Part shown: positions 6,852 to 12,253 of the stretch, one piece after another
Position numbering within the stretch: position 1 is the first letter of the stretch
How the letters are laid out: every line of letters begins with the position of its first letter
Origin: Acholeplasmataceae bacterium
Lineage (GTDB): Bacteria; Bacillota_I; Bacilli_A; Acholeplasmatales; Acholeplasmataceae
Assembly (NCBI GenBank): GCA_003518475.1
Contig: DOYO01000070.1
Coordinates: 1-12,253 of the forward strand
Direction of reading: 5' to 3'
DNA length: 12,253 bases
The notes under the pieces: generated by a model
Database searches by the model: none
What the model saw: only the letters and a program-made list of their open reading frames with translations
What the model was told of the DNA's origin: nothing
Program-made: the position numbers and the translations under genes

Positions 6852-6881
6852 AGGAATCATCAAGGTAATGATTCCTTTTTT
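6852..6881 (+). terminator. Intrinsic terminator after the DUF2804 gene
   Basis: Perfect 9-bp stem AGGAATCAT (6852-6860)/ATGATTCCT (6868-6876) with a seven-base loop, then six Ts. Confidence 0.9.
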
Positions 6882-6882
6882 G

Positions 6883-6911
6883 TTCTAAAAAATCCTATTA
6901 AATGTTATAAT
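6883..6911 (+). promoter_or_regulatory. Promoter of the DUF402/exporter operon
   Basis: Consensus TATAAT (6906-6911) with an extended -10 TG at 6903-6904. The matching -35 position holds TTCTAA (6883-6888, 17-base spacer), a poor match. Transcription would begin near 6918. Confidence 0.6.
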
Positions 6912-6935
6912 GTAACCATCATTTGAGGTGGTTTT

Positions 6936-7466
6936 ATGAAATTATCAACAGGTATGTCGGTACCTATACACAGCTATAAACATAACCAAAAGCTGCACCG
7001 TATCTGGAAAAAAACCGTGGTATTACATCAAGACCAAGAAGTTTTGGTCACAGCCAACAATCGTACAAAAGTCATTGAATGCGATGGCAGAAGCTGGCAT
7101 ACGAAAGAGCCTGCAATCTGTTATTTTTACAACGACTTATGGTTCAATATCATTGGTATGCTTAAAAAAGATGGCGTTTACTTTTACTGCAACCTTTCCA
7201 GTCCCTATTTATATGATGGTGAAGCGATTAAGTACATTGATTACGACTTAGATGTCAAGGTATTCCCTGACGGAAAGTACATCCTTTTAGATGAAAAAGA
7301 ATATAAAGCGCATCAGGATATGATGTGCTATCCGGAAGAAGTCAAAGTCATCATCAAAGAACAGATGAAAATGTTGATCAGCCGTATCAAAAATAAAGAA
7401 AAACCATTCGGTTTATCGGATATCCATCAATTTTATGAGCAATATAAATCTCTATCAAAAAAGTGA
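6936..7466 (+). CDS. DUF402 nucleoside tri-/diphosphate phosphatase (YgaC/Ntdp-like)
   Basis: A 176-residue cytoplasmic protein strongly resembling Bacillus YgaC and the Staphylococcus Ntdp phosphatase, DUF402 enzymes that hydrolyse nucleoside tri- and diphosphates with a divalent metal. Visible family blocks are IHSYKHN.KLHR.W (11-24), DGRSWHTKEPAICYFY (50-65), FNIIGML..DGVYFYCNLSSPYLYDGEAIKYIDYDLDVKVFPDG (70-113) and the acidic LLDEKEYKAHQ (117-127). The Asp/Glu residues of the YIDYDLD and LLDEKEY blocks are the expected metal ligands. The length is as usual. The start at 6936 has GAGGTGG about six bases upstream; Met7 is an alternative but lacks a site. The stop TGA overlaps the GAGG ribosome-binding site of the next gene, so the two are co-translated. 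Confidence 0.9.
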   Translation: MKLSTGMSVPIHSYKHNQKLHRIWKKTVVLHQDQEVLVTANNRTKVIECDGRSWHTKEPAICYFYNDLWFNIIGMLKKDGVYFYCNLSSPYLYDGEAIKYIDYDLDVKVFPDGKYILLDEKEYKAHQDMMCYPEEVKVIIKEQMKMLISRIKNKEKPFGLSDIHQFYEQYKSLSKK

Positions 7467-7475
7467 GGTAGCCAT

Positions 7476-8459
7476 ATGAGGCTGTTGCATACAGCAATCA
7501 AAATGAGCTTAGTTGGTGTCATCGCTAGCTTGATCGCCAGGCTTCTTTCACTTGATTTTTGGATAACAGCAGGAATTTTAGCGATTTTATCGATTCATCT
7601 GACAAAAAGAGATTCATTCGTCATCTCCGTCAGACGATTGATAGACAGTATTTTTGGTTTACTTCTTGCGACTTTGTTTTTTATTTCATTCGGTTACGAT
7701 TTTGTTGTGTTCAGCATCTTTGTATTCATTTTCGCTTATGTTTCTTGGGTCCTAAAGATGCCTGAAGGCATCGTGCCAGGACTTGTTCTTGTATCACATC
7801 TTTTAAACGAAGGAGAGTTTTCACTCGCCTTGCTCGGTAACGAACTCCTATTGATCGTGATTGCAGTTGCTGTTGCTTTGATCTTTAATTTGTTTTATCC
7901 GACATCCACAGAAAAAGAGCTTCAAAGTCATGTCGAGTCCATCGATCAGCTTGTCAGGGATCACCTTTATATGCTTCATCTGCTCCTTAAGGATCCTTTA
8001 TACAATGAAGAGTACTACAGGCATTTTGAACGTTTGGATCGCAAACTTACCGATACAATCGACATTGTTGAACTGGTTGATAAAGACTTATTGTTTTTGA
8101 ATGATCATAGTTACCTGGCATATTTTCATATGAGGAAAGAGCAGACGAACTATATCAGGCACATGTACAGGCATGCGCTCAAAATCAATAAGGTTCATCC
8201 GTTTGCATTAGAAATCGCAGGGTTCATTTATGAAATGAGTTTTGATATCGGAATATACAACAAAGCTGTTGTTCAACTTAAGAATTTAGATAAATTGCAA
8301 ATCAAATATAAAGCTTCTGCACTACCGGAAACGAGAGAAGAATTTGAAGTCAGAGCCATGCTCTATCAAATATTGAATGAAATTGAGTCTTTACTCATGG
8401 TCAAAGTGCAATTTCATCATCTGTATCCGGATTTCAATCAAAAGCGTTATAAGTCATAA
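7476..8459 (+). CDS. Aromatic acid exporter family (ArAE/DUF939) membrane protein
   Basis: A 327-residue protein of the ArAE/FUSC-like family found in Bacillota. The N-terminal half (1-140) is hydrophobic with about five or six helices: roughly 8-26, 29-42, 57-73, 76-92, 98-111 and 121-140. It includes the typical start TAIKMSLVGVIASLIA, WITAGILAILSI and the basic loop TKRDSFVISVRR. From about 145 a helical cytoplasmic C-terminal domain begins (ELQSHVESIDQLVRDHL ... LYQILNEIESLLMVKVQFHHLYPDF), as in ArAE_1_C proteins. Relatives are predicted to export aromatic or other organic acids; the substrate here cannot be told. The ribosome-binding site GAGG (7465-7468) lies on the stop codon of the upstream DUF402 gene. 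The terminator hairpin overlaps the last codons. Confidence 0.85.
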   Translation: MRLLHTAIKMSLVGVIASLIARLLSLDFWITAGILAILSIHLTKRDSFVISVRRLIDSIFGLLLATLFFISFGYDFVVFSIFVFIFAYVSWVLKMPEGIVPGLVLVSHLLNEGEFSLALLGNELLLIVIAVAVALIFNLFYPTSTEKELQSHVESIDQLVRDHLYMLHLLLKDPLYNEEYYRHFERLDRKLTDTIDIVELVDKDLLFLNDHSYLAYFHMRKEQTNYIRHMYRHALKINKVHPFALEIAGFIYEMSFDIGIYNKAVVQLKNLDKLQIKYKASALPETREEFEVRAMLYQILNEIESLLMVKVQFHHLYPDFNQKRYKS

Positions 8460-8467
8460 CGCTTTTT
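8440..8467 (+). terminator. Intrinsic terminator overlapping the exporter stop codon
   Basis: An 11-bp perfect stem, AAAAGCGTTAT (8440-8450)/ATAACGCTTTT (8456-8466) around the loop AAGTC, followed by a short T-run. The stop codon TAA (8457-8459) is inside the 3' arm, so the hairpin starts within the coding region. Confidence 0.85.
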
Positions 8468-8502
8468 ATAATGCGTTAATCGGTTACTTACTTTTCTATA
8501 AG

Positions 8503-8511
8503 TGATAAAAT
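8503..8511 (+). promoter_or_regulatory. Extended -10 promoter of the first seven-helix paralog
   Basis: TGATAAAAT (8503-8511) is identical to the extended -10 before the DUF2804 gene. The -35 region (GTTACT, TTACTT) is poor. A start near 8518 leaves a leader of about 28 bases containing AAAGGAG. A second TATAAT at 8517-8522 could also be used. Confidence 0.5.
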
Positions 8512-8545
8512 ATAAATATAATCATTAGACAAAGGAGAAATATTA

Positions 8546-9238
8546 ATGAAATTTATTAGAGGATTCAAAAATATGTTTTCAGATGCGATCTACACCATAT
8601 TGCTTGTTGCAATTGCTGTCTTTTCACTGATTAATGCACTTGGAAATACCAGTGATTTAATGCCGTTTCTTGCAATGTTCGTTCCACTTTTACTTATTTT
8701 AATTTCTGCAGTCGGACTTCAGCTCAAAGGCAAGACTCTTGCTGCTCATTTGGTTCTTTTGTTAACTGTGTTCCTCGGAGCAGGCAGAACATTTATTTAT
8801 GCCATCACGTCATTTAGTTTCGAATCTATGTCATTTACTGCAAACTTTTCTGTAGAAATGCTGATTGCTTTTATCATTTTTGTTTATTTATTTTTAGTTG
8901 TTGCATCTTATCTGTTGGTTGGAAATACTGGAGCTCATTTAGGTAAGTCGCAAGTATTGATTTCAGCGACTATCGCTTTCGTTTATTTCTTCTTTAGAGA
9001 TGGATTCTCTGTCGCTGTATTAAAGATTTTACCACCGCTTGTCGCATTGATGTTCGGTAGTGATTTCTTCGCAATTGTCTTGTTGCTTGCTGGAGTCGCA
9101 GATGTTCCGTTCTTACTTCTCGATTACATCTTTTTAGCAACCATTTTAGAACAGCCTGTCAGCTATTTCTTGTTCACTGCATTTGGTTTATATTTGATTT
9201 ATGGAGCAATCATTGCATTGCTGAAACGACCCAAATAG
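8546..9238 (+). CDS. Seven-helix membrane protein, paralog A, unknown function
   Basis: A 230-residue, very hydrophobic protein with about seven predicted membrane segments: near residues 14-32, 38-58, 64-84, 103-124, 136-152, 156-184 and 205-226. Short charged loops such as LKGKTLAAH (60-68) and a basic ending LLKRPK lie between and after them. It has no signal peptide beyond its first helix and no recognisable catalytic motif. It shares a pattern with the next gene: KG[KQ]TLAAH, then FTA.F....L...I..VYL...ASY.L, then Y..FR.G......LP.L.AL, so the two are paralogs from an old duplication. AAAGGAG precedes the ATG, with its own promoter and terminator. I do not recognise the family. Confidence 0.8.
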   Translation: MKFIRGFKNMFSDAIYTILLVAIAVFSLINALGNTSDLMPFLAMFVPLLLILISAVGLQLKGKTLAAHLVLLLTVFLGAGRTFIYAITSFSFESMSFTANFSVEMLIAFIIFVYLFLVVASYLLVGNTGAHLGKSQVLISATIAFVYFFFRDGFSVAVLKILPPLVALMFGSDFFAIVLLLAGVADVPFLLLDYIFLATILEQPVSYFLFTAFGLYLIYGAIIALLKRPK

Positions 9239-9254
9239 AAATTGATTCATTTTG

Positions 9255-9285
9255 AGGCTTTAGTCGCTAACTAAAGCCTTTTTTT
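9255..9285 (+). terminator. Intrinsic terminator after paralog A
   Basis: Perfect 10-bp stem AGGCTTTAGT (9255-9264)/ACTAAAGCCT (9270-9279), loop CGCTA, then a run of Ts to 9285. It separates the two paralogs into single-gene units. Confidence 0.9.
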
Positions 9286-9316
9286 GTTTTATTTTTCTCA
9301 CAATTTCATATAGAAG

Positions 9317-9325
9317 TGCTAAAAT
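9317..9325 (+). promoter_or_regulatory. Extended -10 promoter of paralog B
   Basis: TGCTAAAAT (9317-9325) is an extended -10 with no good -35. The expected start near 9332 lies 30 bases before the ATG at 9362, with AAAGGAGAG in between. Confidence 0.5.
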
Positions 9326-9361
9326 GGGGCTAATAGTATATCATTGAAAAGGAGAGATTTT

Positions 9362-10069
9362 ATGCTTGCGTTTGTTCGGAATTTTAAGACGTTGATTCCA
9401 AAAAGTTTTGTGACGATTATTTTAGCTGTTTTATCAGTTATTGCGCTCTTCATCAGGTTGGTTGGAGATACTGAAATTATTGATTTTTTATATGATTTGT
9501 TGCCAATCGCACTGATTGTATTTGCTGTGTTATTCCTAGATTACAAGGGACAGACGCTTGCAGCGCATATCATTATGTTTATGATGGTATTCGGAGATGC
9601 TGTAGGAACCTTCTTCAGGTCCATATTTTCTTATAACTTCGGTTTAGCAGATTTCACTGCAACCTTTGATTGGCAACTATTTGTCGGATTAATCATCTGT
9701 GTTTATTTGATGCTGATGATTGCTTCCTATATCCTTACCAATGATTATAAAGTTTCATCATTAAAAACAGCATTGACTTTTCCATTGTTGCTTTTGGTGG
9801 TTTATCTTTATTTTAGATATGGTTTAACAACAGCAATCATCAGTGTTCTGCCAATCCTGATTGCCTTACTTTCTGGAGTTCATCTTGCAGCACTGGCTTT
9901 AATGCTTTGTCAAGTCGTTCAGACTCCGATTGACATCATCGATCGCATCTTCACTGAAAACGGATTAAAGTTTACATCAGTTACTTATTGGTTGGTCAGT
10001 TTGGCAGCTTTGTACTTGATTTATCTATTCGTGATGGCTGGATTGAAAATGATTAAAAAAACCGAATAA
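9362..10069 (+). CDS. Seven-helix membrane protein, paralog B, unknown function
   Basis: A 235-residue membrane protein, paralogous to the gene just upstream. The start is set at the ATG 9362 because the strong AAAGGAGAG (9348-9356) sits five bases before it. The in-frame TTG at 9344 lies upstream of that site and would place it inside the coding region. About seven helices alternate with short loops. Shared blocks with paralog A include YKGQTLAAHIIMF, FTATFDWQLFVGLIICVYLMLMIASYIL and YLYFRYGLTTAIISVLPILIALLSG. Similarity is low overall, roughly a quarter to a third identical by eye, so the duplication is old. No motif suggests a substrate. Transport or sensing is possible, but nothing in the sequence decides it. 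Confidence 0.8.
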   Translation: MLAFVRNFKTLIPKSFVTIILAVLSVIALFIRLVGDTEIIDFLYDLLPIALIVFAVLFLDYKGQTLAAHIIMFMMVFGDAVGTFFRSIFSYNFGLADFTATFDWQLFVGLIICVYLMLMIASYILTNDYKVSSLKTALTFPLLLLVVYLYFRYGLTTAIISVLPILIALLSGVHLAALALMLCQVVQTPIDIIDRIFTENGLKFTSVTYWLVSLAALYLIYLFVMAGLKMIKKTE

Positions 10070-10086
10070 TCTACAAAAATAAAAAA

Positions 10087-10123
10087 AAGAAGAAGTTTTA
10101 GCGTTCGGCTAAAGCTTCTTTTT
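10087..10123. terminator. Bidirectional terminator between convergent genes
   Basis: A 13-bp stem AAGAAGTTTTAGC (10090-10102)/GCTAAAGCTTCTT (10108-10120) with one G-U pair and loop GTTCG. It has a T-run downstream on the plus strand and an A-run upstream that gives Us on the minus strand. It would end both the paralog B gene and the antiporter gene. Confidence 0.9.
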
Positions 10124-10128
10124 GATTG

Positions 10129-11340
10129 TTAATGCGCAGTTGATGGTTCAAACATTTCTTCAAAATCAGGTAAAGCGTCAATTTCTCCAGATTTGTGAAT
10201 CGCAATCTTAGCGAAAATTGGTCCGAGTGTTTCATAGAAGAGTACGCTTGCCATAATGATGGTTGTTATTTCAACAGAGTATTGGGGAAGCTGCTGCATC
10301 ACCAGTACGGATAAACCGATAGAGATACCACCCTGAGGCAGCAATGCAAAACCTAAATATTTCCTGACTGTAGGCTCAGCTTTGGTAGCAACGGCACCGA
10401 AATATGCACCAATGATTTTTCCTGATGCTCTGGCGATGATATAACCGGCACCGACAAGACCGACACCCCATAGGATGCTTAAGTCTAAACTCGCACCAGC
10501 GAGTGTGAAGAACAAGACATAGAAGATGGCAACGAAGTCGTTAACGGAACTGAATGATCTATTGGAGTAGCTTCTCATATTTGCGAGTGTCGCACCCATC
10601 ATGATATTGGTGAGTAGAGGAGATAAGCCAAGAAGCATCGCGATACCTGCTGATAATCCGATGAAGAACAATGTTTTGATTTGCAGTTCATCCTTAGGAT
10701 CTGATTTCTTTGTTAAGATAGATAACACGATACCAAGCACTAGACCAAGAAGTAGAGATCCAAAGATTTCAATGAGCGGGACTCCAACAATCTTGAGAAG
10801 GGAGAACCCATCATTGCCGACTAAGATTTTAGCAACGGAGAGTGCGATTCCGAATGCCATGATGCCAAAGACATCATCGAGTGCGACTACTGGAAGAATC
10901 GTTTTAGTCACCGGTCCATATGCTCGATATTGTCTGATCACCATGATGGTTGCTGCCGGCGCTGTCGCTGCCGACATGGAGGCGATGACCATGCTGAACG
11001 CTAAATCCTGATTGAAGATGAAGTACATCACAGAGAAGACGACTGCAATTGCTCCGACAACTTCAGCGAGGGTGATGATTGCTATCTTTTTACCCATCGC
11101 GACGATATCCTTCAGCATGAATTCACTGCCGATACCGAATGCGATGAAGGATAATGTCAACTCGCTGATGATTTCAAAGGATTCAGATTCTTCATGACTG
11201 ACAAAGTTGAAAAATGAAGGTCCCAAAAATAACCCAGCGATCAGGTAACCTGATACGTTGGGAAGTTTAAGCATCTTCGCAAATTTTCCAAAAATAAACC
11301 CTACAACTAAAATAATACTCAATTTTAAAATAACGTTCAC
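10129..11340 (-). CDS. Cation:proton antiporter, CPA2/KefB type
   Basis: A 403-residue integral membrane protein of the monovalent cation:proton antiporter family (CPA2), exchanging K+ or Na+ for H+ across the cytoplasmic membrane. Family marks visible are LPNVSGYLIAGLFLGP (26-41) in helix 2, SAATAPAAT (123-131) in the unwound fourth helix, ALDDVFGI with the ion-binding Asp155-Asp156, FFTLAGASLDL (277-287), ARASGK (303-308) and FALLPQGGISIGL (331-343). The DD pair is the pattern of electrogenic NapA-like exchangers. The protein ends after the transport domain plus a short acidic tail, without KTN/RCK or TrkA_C domains, so gating by a C-terminal nucleotide-binding domain is absent. The start is GTG at 11340, supported by GAGAGG (11349-11354) eight bases upstream; no closer ATG has a site. 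Expression is probably controlled by the c-di-AMP riboswitch upstream. Confidence 0.9.
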   Translation of the reverse strand: MNVILKLSIILVVGFIFGKFAKMLKLPNVSGYLIAGLFLGPSFFNFVSHEESESFEIISELTLSFIAFGIGSEFMLKDIVAMGKKIAIITLAEVVGAIAVVFSVMYFIFNQDLAFSMVIASMSAATAPAATIMVIRQYRAYGPVTKTILPVVALDDVFGIMAFGIALSVAKILVGNDGFSLLKIVGVPLIEIFGSLLLGLVLGIVLSILTKKSDPKDELQIKTLFFIGLSAGIAMLLGLSPLLTNIMMGATLANMRSYSNRSFSSVNDFVAIFYVLFFTLAGASLDLSILWGVGLVGAGYIIARASGKIIGAYFGAVATKAEPTVRKYLGFALLPQGGISIGLSVLVMQQLPQYSVEITTIIMASVLFYETLGPIFAKIAIHKSGEIDALPDFEEMFEPSTAH

Positions 11341-11386
11341 AGCTTTTTCCTCTCAGGGTATGTCGATTTTTTGATATTTCTCTACA

Positions 11387-11426
11387 ATAAAAAGCGTATA
11401 GCGACTTTATCGTACACTACACGCTT
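11387..11426 (-). terminator. Riboswitch expression-platform terminator
   Basis: On the minus strand, AAGCGTGTAGTG (11426-11415) pairs with CGCTATACGCTT (11403-11392) over 12 bp with two G-U pairs, around an 11-base loop, followed by Us. It lies directly after the aptamer and about 50 bases before the antiporter start, so it is expected to form when c-di-AMP is bound. Confidence 0.9.
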
Positions 11427-11430
11427 GGTT

Positions 11431-11531
11431 AACTCCTATGAGGTTAGCTGACGGGTTAGGACATCCAAGTTGCCCCTCTTTCGATTCACCCCAGAAAACT
11501 GGTTCCCCCACTCATCCTTAGATTCGGAGAT
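11431..11531 (-). ncRNA. c-di-AMP riboswitch aptamer (ydaO/yuaA type)
   Basis: Reading the minus strand, the aptamer starts with the P1 strand ATCTCC (11531-11526) followed by GAATCT. It continues with GGATGAG, GGGGGAACCA, TGGGGTGAATC and AGAGGGGC, then the signature CCGTCAGCTAACCTCATAGG, and closes P1 with GGAGTT (11436-11431). These are the conserved blocks of the ydaO class, in the expected order and spacing. In this class ligand binding normally promotes termination, so high c-di-AMP would lower antiporter expression. In Bacillota c-di-AMP controls K+ and osmolyte transporters, which matches the gene downstream. Confidence 0.93.
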
Positions 11532-11546
11532 TTCATGACGTGAATG

Positions 11547-11575
11547 ATTATAGCACATTCATTTCAAGGAAGCAA
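11547..11575 (-). promoter_or_regulatory. Promoter of the riboswitch-antiporter transcript
   Basis: On the minus strand, -35 TTGCTT (11575-11570), a 17-base spacer ending in the extended -10 TGC, and a consensus -10 TATAAT (11552-11547). Transcription would start near 11540, about ten bases before the aptamer. Confidence 0.75.
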
Positions 11576-11630
11576 TGGGATTGAAATCGATTTAATGTTT
11601 ACTTTAGAATTGTTAGATTTTTCAGCTTTT

Positions 11631-11661
11631 AAAATAAAAAAACTATGCGGTTTGCATAGTT
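11631..11661 (-). terminator. Terminator of tRNA-Gly
   Basis: On the minus strand, perfect 8-bp stem AACTATGC/GCATAGTT (11661-11654, 11648-11641) with a five-base loop, followed by TTTTTATTTT. It lies about ten bases after the tRNA 3' end. Confidence 0.9.
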
Positions 11662-11671
11662 AAATATCGAC

Positions 11672-11746
11672 TGGAGCGGGCGAGGGGAATCGGACCCCCA
11701 TCTCATGCTTGGCAAGCACGTGTAATAACCATTATACGACGCCCAC
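11672..11746 (-). tRNA. tRNA-Gly (anticodon GCC)
   Basis: This 75-base tRNA has an encoded CCA end. The acceptor stem GTGGGCG pairs with CGCCCGC (one U-G at position 2), followed by discriminator U and CCA. The anticodon stem CGTGC/GCATG flanks the loop TTGCCAA with anticodon GCC. The T-arm GGGGG TCCGATT CCCCT fits, with the GTTC-type loop read here as GTCCGATT. It decodes GGC and GGU. The gene has its own promoter and terminator and stands alone, between the antiporter unit and a divergent protease gene. Confidence 0.97.
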
Positions 11747-11762
11747 GTCTTCGTGCTTTTTT

Positions 11763-11791
11763 ATGATAACAAATAAATCGTAGGATGTCAA
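11763..11791 (-). promoter_or_regulatory. Promoter of tRNA-Gly
   Basis: On the minus strand, consensus -35 TTGACA (11791-11786), a 17-base spacer ending in TGT (extended -10), and -10 TATCAT (11768-11763). This is the strongest promoter in the window, as expected for a stable RNA. Confidence 0.85.
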
Positions 11792-11937
11792 GCACACGAC
11801 CAATATTTTCGTGGTTTTTTTCATATTTCACGAGCAATTTGATGAAGTGCTGGATAGAGGTAGATATGACTGCGAAAACATAACCAGCATAGTAAGTCGA
11901 ACCACAGGAAAAGAGCAGGTTCATCAAGTTGGTTTTA

Positions 11938-11946
11938 TGATATAAT
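11938..11946 (+). promoter_or_regulatory. Extended -10 promoter of the M50-like gene
   Basis: TGATATAAT (11938-11946) is a perfect extended -10, but the -35 position has only GGTTCA. The predicted start near 11953 falls on the ribosome-binding site GGAGA (11953-11957), so the leader would be only about 11 bases. Confidence 0.5.
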
Positions 11947-11963
11947 ACGGTTGGAGACATTCT

Positions 11964-12253
11964 ATGAAAAAACTTAAATGGCTTTACTTTTTGATCTTTG
12001 CTTTTGTGTGGGGATATATCTATACCGCACTTGTATACAATGGAATATGGCCTAGATTTAAGGAAGGTTTGGGAACCATCAGGTTTCACGAATTCTTTTT
12101 ATGGCTGATTTTCGCATTCTATGTATCGCTCACCCTCCATGAGTTGGGTCACTTCTTCGCATTTGTGGTTCAAAGAATAAAAATTAGAGCTTTGTATCTG
12201 ACGGTCTTTGTCTTCTATAAGAATGAAAAGGGATGGCATTTCACTGTGAAACC
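11964..12253 (+). CDS. M50-like membrane zinc metalloprotease, 5' part (cut by window edge)
   Basis: The first 96 codons of a gene that runs off the right edge. The product begins MKKLKWLYFLIFAFVWGYIYTA, a first membrane helix. After an extracytoplasmic segment a second helix, FFLWLIFAFYVSLTLHELGHFFAFVV, carries the zinc-binding motif HELGH (residues 59-63). This HExxH within a membrane helix is characteristic of M50 site-2-type proteases (SpoIVFB/RseP relatives), which cut proteins inside the membrane. The second metal-binding motif (an NPDG or D-x-x-P-x-x-G type) should lie beyond the window. GGAGA is seven bases before the ATG. The gene is divergent from the tRNA gene. The substrate cannot be predicted. 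Confidence 0.8.
   Translation, partial: MKKLKWLYFLIFAFVWGYIYTALVYNGIWPRFKEGLGTIRFHEFFLWLIFAFYVSLTLHELGHFFAFVVQRIKIRALYLTVFVFYKNEKGWHFTVK

Noticed and set aside
7559..7765. Second plus-strand frame inside the exporter gene
   Set aside because: A shadow of the ArAE-family gene in another frame, without its own start signals.
9344..9361. Upstream TTG start for paralog B
   Set aside because: It would put the strong ribosome-binding site inside the coding sequence. The ATG at 9362 has ideal spacing and the paralog aligns from there.
10601..11197. Plus-strand open frames opposite the antiporter gene
   Set aside because: The antiporter has clear family motifs over this whole stretch. The opposite-strand frames are a by-product of its codon pattern.
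279..11340. Mycoplasma-type code with TGA read as Trp
   Set aside because: Trp is encoded by TGG in all genes, and TGA ends the DUF402 gene just before the next start, at the family's normal length.
11703..12089. Minus-strand open frame of 128 codons
   Set aside because: It runs through the tRNA-Gly gene, its promoter and the start of the M50-like gene, so it cannot be a real protein gene.

Overview
The window looks like chromosome from an AT-rich, Gram-positive-type bacterium that uses the standard genetic code. Trp is encoded by TGG, and TGA is a working stop (for example at 7464-7466, just before the next gene). Shine-Dalgarno sites are strong, terminators are short hairpins with T-runs, one gene has a c-di-AMP (ydaO/yuaA-type) riboswitch, and one protein is a DUF402 phosphatase close to Bacillus YgaC. 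A low-GC Bacillota or a standard-code Mollicutes relative (Acholeplasma/Izemoplasma/Haloplasma-like) would fit. This placement is an inference.

Left part (1-3324): a promoter region with phased 20-bp direct repeats precedes a two-gene operon. The first gene encodes a large secreted protein with DNRLRE-like features and a C-terminal Cys/His segment that may be a hydrolase. The second encodes a lipoprotein made of two nearly identical 116-residue repeats plus a third segment. The ribosome-binding site of the second gene lies inside the last codons of the first.

Accessory-looking middle (3325-5040): two long intergenic regions carry diverged direct copies of an element with GGGGTGC motifs about every 20 bp. 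One small four-helix membrane protein gene sits between the copies. The first copy runs into a long terminator-like hairpin that has an alternative upstream pairing partner, so it may be an attenuator. A small membrane protein with a PH-like tail follows.

Housekeeping-type stretch (5050-10131): a YdeI/OmpD-associated family gene on the minus strand, a divergent DUF2804 gene, an operon of a DUF402 nucleoside tri-/diphosphatase with an aromatic-acid-exporter-family membrane protein, and two tandem paralogous seven-helix membrane proteins of unknown function, each with its own promoter.

Right part (10090-12253): a bidirectional terminator separates the paralogs from a convergent cation:proton antiporter gene. 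That gene is read from the minus strand behind a complete promoter, c-di-AMP aptamer and intrinsic terminator, so K+/Na+ export is probably switched by c-di-AMP. Next come tRNA-Gly(GCC) with its own promoter and terminator on the minus strand, and divergently the start of an M50-like membrane metalloprotease gene cut by the window edge. Across the window most promoters are of the extended -10 type (TGnTAnnAT), often with a poor -35 box.
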